NCBI GenBank assembly: GCA_011051925.1
Contig: DRKE01000369.1
Location: forward strand, 1-34,980
DNA length: 34,980 nucleotides
Direction: 5' to 3'
Origin: Deltaproteobacteria bacterium
Lineage (GTDB): Bacteria > Myxococcota_A > UBA9160 > UBA4427
Position 1 is the first letter of the stretch. Every line of letters begins with the position of its first letter. A program made the translations under genes and the position numbers. This document shows, in pieces, positions 16,783-24,916 of the stretch. Under the pieces are notes generated by a model that was not told where the DNA came from, made no database searches, and was given only the letters and a program-made list of their open reading frames with translations.

Positions 16783-17913
16783 ATGAATACCCGCCTGGCT
16801 CGCGATCTCGGTCTCGAATTCCCGATCTTCGCCTTCACCCATTGCCGGGACGTCGCGGCCGCCGTCTCGAAAGCCGGGGGAATGGGCGTCTTCGGCGTCG
16901 CCGCCCATTCGGCGGAAGGGCTTCGCGCCGAACTCGAGTGGATCGAAAAGGAGGTCGGAGACAAGCCCTATGGCGTCGACCTCCTCCTCCCCACGCGATT
17001 CGTCGGCAGCGACAAGAAGGGCGGCCTGAATGACGCCGAGCTCGACGCGAAGATTCCCGAGACGCATCGACGATTCGTGAAGAACCTGCTCGATGAGTTC
17101 GAGGTTCCGCCGCTTCCGCCCGACGTCGATACTTCGGGAACCCTGGGTGTCGGCTACGAACGCCAGAAGGACGTGATCGAACTCCTCTTCCAGCATGATA
17201 TCAGCCTGATCGCGAGCGCCCTCGGTCCACCCCCGGCCTGGATGATCGACATGAGTCGGGACAAAGGGGTCAAGGTCGCGGCGCTCGCCGGGACGGTCGA
17301 GCACGCGAAACGACACGTCGAGGCCGGTGTCGACATCGTGGTCGCCCAGGGCTACGAAGCCGGCGGTCATACGGGCCAGATCGCGACGATGGTGCTGGTT
17401 CCCGAGGTCGTCGATGCGGTCGATCCGATTCCCGTCCTGGCGGCAGGCGGCATCGGGAGTGGCCGACAGATCACCGCAGCCCTCGCCTTGGGCGCCCAGG
17501 GCGTCTGGCTGGGCTCGCTCTGGCTGACGACCGAAGAGGCCGAAACCCACCCGGTCGTGAAGGAGAAATTCCTGAAGGCCTCGTCGAGCGACACGATCCG
17601 CAGTCGCTCGCTCACGGGAAAGCCCGCGCGGCAGCTCCGTAGTGCCTGGACCGACGCCTGGGAGGATCCGTCGAATCCCGATCCCCTTCCCATGCCCCTC
17701 CAACCCCGTCTGGTCCGCGAAGCCCAGGCCCGCATCTCGCGTACGGCGCATAAGTCGAAGGGCGCCGCCCAGCTGAGCAACTACTTCGTGGGGCAGATCG
17801 TTGGATCGATGAACCACACGAAATCCGTACGCACGGTGATGGAGGAGCTCGCGGTCGGGTATGCCGACACCATGGAGCGCCTCGACGAGTGGGCCCGGGG
17901 CGAAGAGGCCTGA
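16783..17913 (+). CDS. Nitronate monooxygenase-like FMN enzyme (NPD family)
   Basis: A 376-residue TIM-barrel flavoprotein of the 2-nitropropane dioxygenase/nitronate monooxygenase family. The flavin-phosphate and active-site motif is QGYEAGGHTG (189-198, with H196), followed by VLAAGGIGSGRQ (218-229) and ALALGAQGVWLGSLWL. It oxidises nitronates in known members, though many homologues have other roles. An insertion-like stretch at about 70-120 is longer than in the shortest members. GGAGG lies about 5 bases before the ATG. It diverges from a P450 gene, and a strong hairpin begins 2 bases after its stop codon. Confidence 0.9.
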   Translation: MNTRLARDLGLEFPIFAFTHCRDVAAAVSKAGGMGVFGVAAHSAEGLRAELEWIEKEVGDKPYGVDLLLPTRFVGSDKKGGLNDAELDAKIPETHRRFVKNLLDEFEVPPLPPDVDTSGTLGVGYERQKDVIELLFQHDISLIASALGPPPAWMIDMSRDKGVKVAALAGTVEHAKRHVEAGVDIVVAQGYEAGGHTGQIATMVLVPEVVDAVDPIPVLAAGGIGSGRQITAALALGAQGVWLGSLWLTTEEAETHPVVKEKFLKASSSDTIRSRSLTGKPARQLRSAWTDAWEDPSNPDPLPMPLQPRLVREAQARISRTAHKSKGAAQLSNYFVGQIVGSMNHTKSVRTVMEELAVGYADTMERLDEWARGEEA

Positions 17914-17914
17914 A

Positions 17915-17938
17915 CCGGATCGGTGCGTACCGTTCCGG
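17915..17938 (+). terminator. Hairpin after the nitronate monooxygenase gene
   Basis: CCGGATCGGT-GCGT-ACCGTTCCGG forms a 10-bp stem with one mismatch and a 4-base loop, starting 2 bases after the stop codon at 17911-17913. There is no T-run after it, so it is not a classical intrinsic terminator. It may still end transcription in a high-GC genome or stabilise the 3' end. Confidence 0.5.
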
Positions 17939-18237
17939 CGCTGTTCCGGAATGAAAGACCGCGTTTCGATCTGGAAGCCGCGCCCACCGATGCACGCCGA
18001 CGGGCGGCCGTTCCCAGCGACCAGGGCGAGAGAGCGCGATGCGGCAAAGGGCCCGTGCAGGCACGATCGAACGCGCCGAGACTTCCGGATCAGGCCGCTG
18101 GCAGCGCCCTCGGGCGGGATCCCATGGGACCGTGATCGGCTTCGCCCCCTTGGCATCGGTCTTGCTCCTTCCCTTCCGACCGATCCCCGGGCCGCGGCCC
18201 TGGCGGGCCGTTCGGGATCATCGGTCGGGGAGGAAAC
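17939..18237 (+). other. Gene-free stretch before the Maf glycosyltransferase
   Basis: About 300 bases with no credible gene. The short open frames here have arginine/proline-rich translations typical of non-coding high-GC DNA. The only supported element is the ribosome-binding site GGGGAGG near 18227-18233, just before the TTG start at 18238. I see no promoter boxes that I would defend. Confidence 0.5.
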
Positions 18238-20226
18238 TTGGGCTCACGAGCCGTCTTCGAAAGAAATCTCGCCGCGATCCGCAAGCGGAGCCCGCAGCTC
18301 GCGGACGCCCTGGCGAAGACGGATGCCGCGGGGATCGAGGAAGTCGAAGGACCACGCGGCGCCGTCGTCCTGCGCGAACGGGGCGTGCTTCTCGGATCCG
18401 CCTACGATCCGAAGCGGGAGGCGGAACAGATCGCCGAGACCATGGCTTCGGAACCCGCCGACATCATGGTCGCGATCGGATTCGGCCTGGGCGACCAGTT
18501 CCCGCACTATTGCGAGCAGAACCCGGCGACCGTGATCGTCTTCGAGCCCTCGGTGGCGCGGCTCCGAGCAGCACTCCATCGCTTCTGCTTGACGAATCTC
18601 TATGCGACGAATCGGGATTTCTACATCACGACGGATCTCGAACACTTCTCCCGCCTCCTCGATCATCGCTATTTCCCCGGCCTGCGCATCCGGGTCTTCC
18701 CGCATCCCGCCGTGCTCCGACTCGACCCCGAGGCCGTCGGGCGGGCGGTCGAACGGACCCGTCGCGTGAAGGACGCCGCCGACACGGGAAGGATCACGAC
18801 GATCGAACGAATGATGCCCTGGGCACGCCTGGTCGCGGGAAATGGCCGGCGGATCGCTTCCTCCGCGAGCCTTCGCGCGCTGGTGGGTCCCTTCGAAGGC
18901 AAGCCCGCCGTCATCGTCGCCGCCGGACCTTCCCTCGACAAGCAACTCCCCCTCCTGAAGGAGCGGGAAGACCACGTTCTCATCATCGCCATCGGCCAGA
19001 CCGTGAAGGCCCTCGCCGCCGCAGGGATCACGCCGCATCTCGTACATGTCCTCGAAAGCCGGAACGTCTCCCATCAGTTGACGGACGGGGGCGATTCGCG
19101 GGAGCTGAACGTCGTGCTCTCCCCGGATTGCCATCCAGCCATCTACGACGTCCCGGTTCGCGGTTCCTTCGTCGCGACACCGAGCGTCAATCCGATGGGA
19201 GCCTGGATCGAGACGGTTCGCGGAGACCCCTGCCTCACGATCGGCGGGGGTACGGTCGCCCTGGGTGCCGTTGCCGTCGCACAGGCCCTCGGGTCGGATC
19301 CGGTCATGTTGATCGGCCAGGATCTCGCGTTCACCGAAGGGCGTGCCTACGCGAAGAATTCGGCCTACGACTTCGTCGGCGTCGAGCTTTCGGAAGACGG
19401 AGAGTGTTCCTTCACGAACGGGAAGCGGAAGGTCGCCCTGCTCGGCGACGAAGACGTCGACCGGGTTCGCGATCGGTTCTCCCGATCCGACGTGGTCTGG
19501 GTCGACGGCTGGCACGAAGGCGAGCGGGTTCCGACCTGGCGCGCCTACGCCTCGTTCATCGAGCAGTATCGCGACGCGGGACTCTTCCTGGCCCAGTCGG
19601 GAATCCGACTGGTGAACTGCACCGAAGGGGGCGCGCGCATCCCCGGAATCGAGCACCTCGCTTTTCGAGAAGTCCTGGACGCGCTTCCGAGCGACTCCCT
19701 GGAGGCTTTCGCGACGATCGATCGCGCCTTCCGCGAGGCACCGCGACACGACCTCTCCGATTTCGCGGACGCGATCCGGAAGGCGCGCCGATCCCTCGAG
19801 CGGATCGAGCAGGAGTCCAGGAAGGCCCTCCGCTTCGCGAAGCGAAACGGGTCGAGGCTTCTCCGGGGGAAGGACGACCAACAGACCATCGACGTGCTCC
19901 GTCGGCTGGCTCGCCATGAGAAGAAGCTCCGAACGCAACTGGATCGGATGCCCTGGCTCGACGCGCTCGTCCAGCCGGAGATCTACAGCGCGATGGCCGC
20001 ATCCCGGAGGACCGAGCGCCAGGACCCCGGCCTCGAGGAACTTCTCGAGGAGTCACTCTTCCTCTTCGAAGCCGTCTGCCATGGGGTCGTACGCGCGCGA
20101 TCCTGGTTCGATCACTTCGAGGCTTCCTTCGACGAGGGAGCGGGCAACGGGGCCGGCCCGGATCGGCGAGAGGGAAAACCGGTCCGGCGGACCGATTCCC
20201 CGGATCTCGCGGCCGTCGCGCCCTGA
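18238..20226 (+). CDS. Motility-associated glycosyltransferase (Maf / DUF115 family)
   Basis: A 662-residue protein matching the Maf (motility-associated factor) family, whose studied members attach nonulosonic acids to flagellin. The MAF_flag10/DUF115 core lies at about 195-380, with PAVIVAAGPSLDKQLPLL (223-240), HLVHVLESR (267-275), TIGGGTVALGAVAVAQALG (334-352) and MLIGQDLAFTEGRAYA (357-372). The N-terminal part carries the family's first domain (VAIGFGLGDQFPHY, VIVFEPS). The C-terminal 200 residues are helical and charged, as in other Maf proteins. The start is TTG at 18238 with a strong GGGGAGG upstream. No flagellin or nonulosonate genes are in the window. The next genes (DXS-like, ATP-grasp, methyltransferase) fit a sugar-modifying pathway. 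Confidence 0.9.
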   Translation: MGSRAVFERNLAAIRKRSPQLADALAKTDAAGIEEVEGPRGAVVLRERGVLLGSAYDPKREAEQIAETMASEPADIMVAIGFGLGDQFPHYCEQNPATVIVFEPSVARLRAALHRFCLTNLYATNRDFYITTDLEHFSRLLDHRYFPGLRIRVFPHPAVLRLDPEAVGRAVERTRRVKDAADTGRITTIERMMPWARLVAGNGRRIASSASLRALVGPFEGKPAVIVAAGPSLDKQLPLLKEREDHVLIIAIGQTVKALAAAGITPHLVHVLESRNVSHQLTDGGDSRELNVVLSPDCHPAIYDVPVRGSFVATPSVNPMGAWIETVRGDPCLTIGGGTVALGAVAVAQALGSDPVMLIGQDLAFTEGRAYAKNSAYDFVGVELSEDGECSFTNGKRKVALLGDEDVDRVRDRFSRSDVVWVDGWHEGERVPTWRAYASFIEQYRDAGLFLAQSGIRLVNCTEGGARIPGIEHLAFREVLDALPSDSLEAFATIDRAFREAPRHDLSDFADAIRKARRSLERIEQESRKALRFAKRNGSRLLRGKDDQQTIDVLRRLARHEKKLRTQLDRMPWLDALVQPEIYSAMAASRRTERQDPGLEELLEESLFLFEAVCHGVVRARSWFDHFEASFDEGAGNGAGPDRREGKPVRRTDSPDLAAVAP

Positions 20227-20258
20227 CGATACGCCCGTGAGACCCGATCAGATCCCGA

Positions 20259-22052
20259 TCATGCGTTCCTGATCCCCGCGATCCGGTCGGCGATTCCCTT
20301 CGCATCGAGACCGTAGGCCGCCTCGAGTTCGGCGTTGCTTCCCGCTTCGATGAAGCTCGCTGGAAGACCGATCTGGACGAGTTCCCGGTCGTTCTCCCCG
20401 GCAGAGAAAAGCAGGGAAGCGACCGCCGATCCGACCCCTCCGTCGAGAACGGCTTCTTCGACCGTGACGACGCGAGCATGGTCGCGGATCTTCTCGAGGA
20501 GCGCCGCTTCGGGAAGGGGCTTCAGTCTCCGCAGGTTGACGACTCGTGCCTCGATTCCCCTGTTCGCGAGAAGCTCCGATGCCTCGAGACAGGCCCGGAC
20601 CTTGTTGCCGACGGCGACGATCGCCACGTCCGGACCGTCTCGAACGATCTCGGGCTCGAAGAGTGTCCCGCCGCGGGCATCTTCGGCGGCGGGATCGATC
20701 GAATCCGCTGGTCCGTAGGGCATCATGACCAGGACGGGCCCCTCGATCGTTTCGAGAATCTCCCGGACCATCGCCCGCGCCTCATGGCGGTCCTTCGGAT
20801 AGAAGATCTCCAGATTCGGGATCGGGCGCAGATAGGCGATGTCGTAGATGCCATGGTGGGTGGGATTGTCGTAGCCGCTGAAGCCGCTCCGATACGAGAG
20901 CATCAGACAGGGACGATTCGCGAAAGCCACGTCGTGGATGATCTGATCGAAAGCACGCTGCAGGAAGGTCGACTGATAGGCGATGATCGGCAGCTTCCCG
21001 GCCAGGGAGAACCCCACGCACATGGAGAGCGCGTGTTGTTCTTCCATCCCGGGATCGAAACAGCGTTCCGGGTACTTCTCGAAGACTCCAGCCAGGCCTG
21101 TCGCGTAGAGCGTCGAGGGCGTGATGCAGACCGCATCGCGATTCGCCGCCATGAAGCCGTCGATCACTTCCGCGACCACCTCGGGATAGCCGGGAGCGGG
21201 CGTCGAGGCATCCCGCGGCGTGCCGGACACCGGATCGAAGGGAAAGGAGAAATGCAACCGGAAGGGATGATCGTCGGCCGGGGCCCAGCCCTTTCCCTTG
21301 ACCGTGCGCGCATGCACGAGGCTGAGCCCGTCTGCCGCCTTGGCTGCCTCGAGGGCTTCCATCAGGTCCCCGATCGAATGCCCATCGACGCGCCCGAGAT
21401 AATTCGCGCCGAGACTCCCGAAATAATCCCTTGCCCGCCCCGCCTCGCCCTGCAACATCTCGTGAAAGGCACCGAATCCGGGACTGATCGCATAGCCATT
21501 GTCGTTCAGGAGAACGATCAGGTTCGTCTTTTCGACGATCGCATGGTTGAAGGCTTCGAGGGAGATCCCCTCGACGAAGGCGCCATCGCCCACCGTCGCG
21601 ACGACATGGGAGGGATCATGGTCGAGCTTCCGTGCCAGCGCCAATCCCAGCCCCACGGAAATGGCGGTACCCGCATGAGAAGACTCGATCAGGTCGTGAG
21701 GGCTTTCGGTCGGCGTCAGGAAACGATTCATTCCGCCATGGCGGTTCAGTGACGGAAAGAGGCCAGCTCGTCCGGTGAGCAACTTGTGCGTGTAGCCCTG
21801 ATGACCGGTATCGAAGAGGAGTGCGTCCCGGGGCGTCTCGAAACAGGCGTGGAGAGCGATCGTCAATTCGACCGTCCCGAGGTTGGCTCCGATATGGCCT
21901 CCCGTCTTCGAGACATGGTCGAGCAGGAAACGCCGGACCTGCGTCGCCAGATCTTCCAGCTCGGACAGTCCGCATCGACGCAGCGGCGATGGATCCGCGA
22001 GCCGTGTCAATTCGATCGGGCCCGCCTCGTGGATCGGGAGTTGTGCACTCAA
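20259..22052 (-). CDS. DXS-like thiamine-diphosphate transketolase-family enzyme
   Basis: A 597-residue protein resembling 1-deoxy-D-xylulose-5-phosphate synthase. Shared landmarks are GGHIGANLGTVELTIALH (51-68), DTGHQGYTHKLLTGR (81-95), the ThDP motif GDGAFVEG...NDN (155-184), the catalytic glutamate region EEQHAL (E338) and STFLQRAFDQIIHD. Differences from DXS are clear: SHAGTAIS (125-132) replaces GHSSTSIS, F368 occupies the place of a conserved tyrosine, and RSGFSGYDNPTHHG replaces RAGIVGADGQTHQG. It is therefore more likely a specialised paralogue than the housekeeping enzyme. The start is TTG at 22052 with GAGGGG about 8 bases upstream. It lies between a Maf gene and an ATP-grasp operon, suggesting a role in making a deoxy-ketose unit of a surface sugar. 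Confidence 0.85.
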   Translation of the reverse strand: MSAQLPIHEAGPIELTRLADPSPLRRCGLSELEDLATQVRRFLLDHVSKTGGHIGANLGTVELTIALHACFETPRDALLFDTGHQGYTHKLLTGRAGLFPSLNRHGGMNRFLTPTESPHDLIESSHAGTAISVGLGLALARKLDHDPSHVVATVGDGAFVEGISLEAFNHAIVEKTNLIVLLNDNGYAISPGFGAFHEMLQGEAGRARDYFGSLGANYLGRVDGHSIGDLMEALEAAKAADGLSLVHARTVKGKGWAPADDHPFRLHFSFPFDPVSGTPRDASTPAPGYPEVVAEVIDGFMAANRDAVCITPSTLYATGLAGVFEKYPERCFDPGMEEQHALSMCVGFSLAGKLPIIAYQSTFLQRAFDQIIHDVAFANRPCLMLSYRSGFSGYDNPTHHGIYDIAYLRPIPNLEIFYPKDRHEARAMVREILETIEGPVLVMMPYGPADSIDPAAEDARGGTLFEPEIVRDGPDVAIVAVGNKVRACLEASELLANRGIEARVVNLRRLKPLPEAALLEKIRDHARVVTVEEAVLDGGVGSAVASLLFSAGENDRELVQIGLPASFIEAGSNAELEAAYGLDAKGIADRIAGIRNA

Positions 22053-22309
22053 ATCGGATTCCCCTCGGCCCGCGTCGGATCGGGGCCCTGACCGGTCATC
22101 GGGAAAGCCCTTGTTTTTCTTTACATTGCGCCGGGAAGGCGCGGCTCGGTTGCCGGACCCGGCCGAGCCGGCATGACACCCGGCACGAACTCCGGAGAAC
22201 CCCCCAGAAAATCCGTCTCCCGATCGGAAAGACCGAGCGGATCCGCAATTTTGGATCTCCTCGAATCACGCCATCTGCCGATAGGCAGGGGGAACGCAGG
22301 GAGAGAAGC
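22053..22309. promoter_or_regulatory. Divergent control region, DXS-like gene / ATP-grasp operon
   Basis: About 257 bases between two divergent transcription units. It has an AT-rich block (about 22108-22128, CTTGTTTTTCTTTACATTG), an 8-bp inverted repeat (22142-22170), a 10-base palindrome GCGGATCCGC (about 22237-22246) and a short repeat CTGCC-GATA-GGCAG near 22274-22287. No -35/-10 pair with proper spacing stands out. The density of symmetric elements suggests regulation. Confidence 0.45.
22142..22170. promoter_or_regulatory. Inverted repeat beside AT-rich block
   Basis: CGGCTCGG (22142-22149) and CCGAGCCG (22163-22170) are perfect 8-bp complements with a 13-base loop. It lies just after the AT-rich block in the gap between the DXS-like gene and the ATP-grasp operon. 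It could be an operator or a leader hairpin for the plus-strand operon. Confidence 0.35.
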
Positions 22310-22363
22310 ATGACGACACGCAGGGGCAACCGACCTCTTCTTCCGCGAAGCCCGGAAGCATGA
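22310..22363 (+). CDS. 17-codon leader ORF coupled to ATP-grasp gene 1
   Basis: ATG at 22310 is preceded by CAGGGAGAG, a good ribosome-binding site, and opens a 17-codon frame (MTTRRGNRPLLPRSPEA). Its TGA overlaps the ATG of the ATP-grasp gene at 22360 (ATGA). The main gene itself has only a modest site (CCGGAAG). The arrangement suggests translational coupling, with the leader loading ribosomes for the ligase. The peptide has three arginines but no codon run typical of amino-acid attenuators. Whether it is translated is unproven. Confidence 0.4.
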   Translation: MTTRRGNRPLLPRSPEA

Positions 22364-23694
22364 CCGGAAACGCGCGAACGCTCGTCGTTCTGGGCGCGAG
22401 TACCGATCAGCTCTTCCTGATCGAGACGGCGCAGGCACTCGGCCTGCGTGTCCTCGCCGTGGACCGGGATGCCGACGCCCCCGGGTTTGCCGTGGCCGAG
22501 GAATCGGCGCTCATCAGCACCCGGGACGTCGCCGGGATCTGCGCTCATCTCGATCGACTCGAGAAGGACGAAGGCGCGGTCTTCGCGGGGGTCACGACGA
22601 TGGGAAGCGACATTCCCGAGATCGTCGCCGCGATCGCCGGGCATCTGGGGACGCCCTCCATTCCCCTCGAAGCGGCTCGATTGACCGTCGACAAGTTCGC
22701 GATGAAGGTGCGTCTTCGCGAATGCTCGATTCCGATCCCCTGGTTCCGGGAAGTTCCCGGCGTGGAAGACCTGCTCGAGGTGATCGCGGATCGAGGACTT
22801 CCCCTCGTCATCAAACCGATCGACCGCTCGGGGTCCCGGGGCGTCTTCTTCCTCCGCCCGGGCTGCGACCCCACGGATCTCTTCCAGAAGGCGAAGGCCT
22901 TTTCGTTCTCGGGTCGCGTCCAGGTCGAGGAATATCTTCCCGGGCCCCAGATCAGCACGGAAACGATCCTCTACGGTGGGCGGGCGGTCACCCCGGGTTT
23001 CGCCGATCGGAACTACGACACCTTCGAGCGGTTCCTTCCCCAGATCATGGAAAACGGAGGATGGGTCCCTTCCCTCCTCTCGGCCGAGGAACGGAAGCAG
23101 GTGGAAGAGCTGGTCGTCTCGGCTTCCCTCGCATTGGGCATCTCGGAGGGCGTCACGAAGGGGGACGTCGTGATGACACCCGAGGGCCCCAGGATCATCG
23201 AGATTGCCGCCCGCCTGAGCGGCGGTGACTTCTGCGCGGGACTGGTCCCTCTCGGATCGGGCGTCAACTACGTCCGGACCGCGATCCAGATCGCGATCGG
23301 CGAGACGCCGGATCTCGACGCCCTCGCACCCCGTTTCGAGAGAGCCGTCGCGAATCGTTATTTCTTTCCCGAACCGGGCCGTCTCGTCCGGATCGAGGGC
23401 GTCGAAGCCATTCGCGCGAGGCCCTGGCTCCACAAACTCGAATTCTGGTACCGACCCGGGGAGATCGTTCCCGAAAGCCTCAGCCATGCCCATCGGTTCG
23501 GGGTCTTCGTCGTGAGCGCGCCGGATCGCGCGACGGCCCAGGCAAGGGTCGACGAGGTCTACGACACGATCCGGATCGTGACGAGGCCCGAGAAGGCAGC
23601 CTCGAGGACCCGTCCGGAATCCTCGTTCCCGCCGGACAGGCCATCGGCCGTCGCGACCCGCCCCGGGGCGATCGCGTCCGGGACTCGAGGATGA
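22360..23694 (+). CDS. ATP-grasp ligase 1
   Basis: A 444-residue ATP-grasp enzyme of the carboxylate-amine/thiol ligase type. The preATP-grasp domain begins TLVVLGASTDQLFLIETAQ. K112 (VDKFAMK) and K152 (VIKPIDRSGSRGV, with the glycine-rich loop) are the expected ATP-binding lysines. VEEYLPG (189-195) precedes the substrate loop, and the metal site is the region RIIEIAARLSGGDF (278-291, E281), with the usual Asn replaced by Ala-Ala. A C-terminal domain of about 120 residues follows, with a Pro/Arg-rich tail. The family joins a carboxylate to an amine via an acyl phosphate; the substrate is unknown. It heads a four-gene operon and its start overlaps a short leader ORF. Confidence 0.9.
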   Translation: MTGNARTLVVLGASTDQLFLIETAQALGLRVLAVDRDADAPGFAVAEESALISTRDVAGICAHLDRLEKDEGAVFAGVTTMGSDIPEIVAAIAGHLGTPSIPLEAARLTVDKFAMKVRLRECSIPIPWFREVPGVEDLLEVIADRGLPLVIKPIDRSGSRGVFFLRPGCDPTDLFQKAKAFSFSGRVQVEEYLPGPQISTETILYGGRAVTPGFADRNYDTFERFLPQIMENGGWVPSLLSAEERKQVEELVVSASLALGISEGVTKGDVVMTPEGPRIIEIAARLSGGDFCAGLVPLGSGVNYVRTAIQIAIGETPDLDALAPRFERAVANRYFFPEPGRLVRIEGVEAIRARPWLHKLEFWYRPGEIVPESLSHAHRFGVFVVSAPDRATAQARVDEVYDTIRIVTRPEKAASRTRPESSFPPDRPSAVATRPGAIASGTRG

Positions 23695-23695
23695 A

Positions 23696-24916
23696 ATGGT
23701 GACGGTACCCGTCCGCTCGGGAGCCCTCGAATGGATCCACGTCGATTGCCCGCTCTGCGGGGCCGACGATGCCGAACCCGTCTATGAACGTGACCACGAG
23801 ACCGGTTCGACCCTCGGTCGACTCCGCAAGATCGACGTCCTCTGCCGCCGATGCGGATTCATGTACACCGACCCGCGACCGTCAGCCGCGGACATGCGTC
23901 GCTATTATGCGGAGGCCAGCGGCGCTTCGGGAAGCGTCTTCCACGCGATGGAGCCGGGCTCTCGGCTGCGCGGATTGATCGAGGAGCGTGCGGCCTTCAT
24001 GCAACCGCTCGTCGCTTCCCACTTCGGATCGGGACCCGGCGCGATCCTCGACATCGGATGCGCGACCGGCGACCTGCTCGAACACCTCGATCTTCCGGAA
24101 TGGCACAAGGCCGGGCTCGAGCCTTCGGCCAGAGCCTCCGCGACAGCCCGGACGCGCGGCCTCGAAGTCGAATGCGGGGATCTCGAGTCGACGTCGCTTC
24201 CCGACCGGAGCTTCGACGTCATCACATGCATCAGCGTGCTCGAACACGTCCACGATCTCCGGGCCTCGGTCGGACGGATCCGGCAGAGCCTCCGACCCGG
24301 AGGCCTGGCCTTCGTCGAAGTCCCCGACTCGACGCGGCCCGTGGCGCAGATCGCGGAGTTCTTTTCCTTCGAGCATCTCTCCCATTTCACGCGGGGAACG
24401 CTGGTCCGCTGTCTCGCGGAGGCCGGACTCGAAGCGATCGCCTTCGACGAACAGGTCGGCCTTCCCAACCTGCGCGTATGCGCACGGCGAAGCGAGCAGA
24501 TTCCCGCAAAGGCCGCCTTCGGAACGGACGATGCCGAAGCGCTTCGCCGGGCCATCGCTCGCTATCGTCGGCAACGCGAGGCCTTCGCGGAGACGCTCAC
24601 CCGCCGGCTGAACGATCGGGTCGACCGCTGGGCGACCCGGGATGCCCGCGTGGCGGTCTACGGCGCGGGCATGCACACGCGTTTCCTGATGGAGGTCGTC
24701 GATCTCGGCCGATCGGTCACATGTCTTCTCGACAGCGATCCGCGCAAGGCGGGAAGTTCGTTTCTCGGCTGGCGGGTCTTCGGACCGGACGACATCCCGC
24801 GACTCGGGCTGGACGCGATCCTGATTTCGACCAATGCCTTCGAGGAGGAGGTCTACTCGGCCATCGCCCCCACGGCGCGCGCACACGCGATCGAGGTCGT
24901 GCGGTGTTACGGATGA
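23696..24916 (+). CDS. Zinc-finger SAM methyltransferase with C-terminal Rossmann-like domain
   Basis: A 406-residue three-part protein. The N-terminus has a CPLCG...CRRCGF zinc-binding pair (residues 18-54). The middle is a class I methyltransferase with ILDIGCATGD (motif I) and FDVITCISVLEHVHD. The C-terminal part starts at AVYGAGMHTRFLMEVVDLG and continues with a nucleotide-fold-like strand pattern (CLLDSDPRKAG, DAILISTNAFEEEVY). This layout is known from methyltransferases in surface-polysaccharide and sugar pathways, including NDP-sugar C-methyltransferases. GAGGA lies about 5 bases before the ATG at 23696, one base after the stop of ATP-grasp 1. Its own stop overlaps the next start. The methyl acceptor is unknown; a sugar intermediate is likely. 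Confidence 0.9.
   Translation: MVTVPVRSGALEWIHVDCPLCGADDAEPVYERDHETGSTLGRLRKIDVLCRRCGFMYTDPRPSAADMRRYYAEASGASGSVFHAMEPGSRLRGLIEERAAFMQPLVASHFGSGPGAILDIGCATGDLLEHLDLPEWHKAGLEPSARASATARTRGLEVECGDLESTSLPDRSFDVITCISVLEHVHDLRASVGRIRQSLRPGGLAFVEVPDSTRPVAQIAEFFSFEHLSHFTRGTLVRCLAEAGLEAIAFDEQVGLPNLRVCARRSEQIPAKAAFGTDDAEALRRAIARYRRQREAFAETLTRRLNDRVDRWATRDARVAVYGAGMHTRFLMEVVDLGRSVTCLLDSDPRKAGSSFLGWRVFGPDDIPRLGLDAILISTNAFEEEVYSAIAPTARAHAIEVVRCYG

Noticed and set aside
20259..22052. Housekeeping dxs assignment
   Set aside because: Several signature positions differ and the neighbours are glycan genes, so the symbol was not used.
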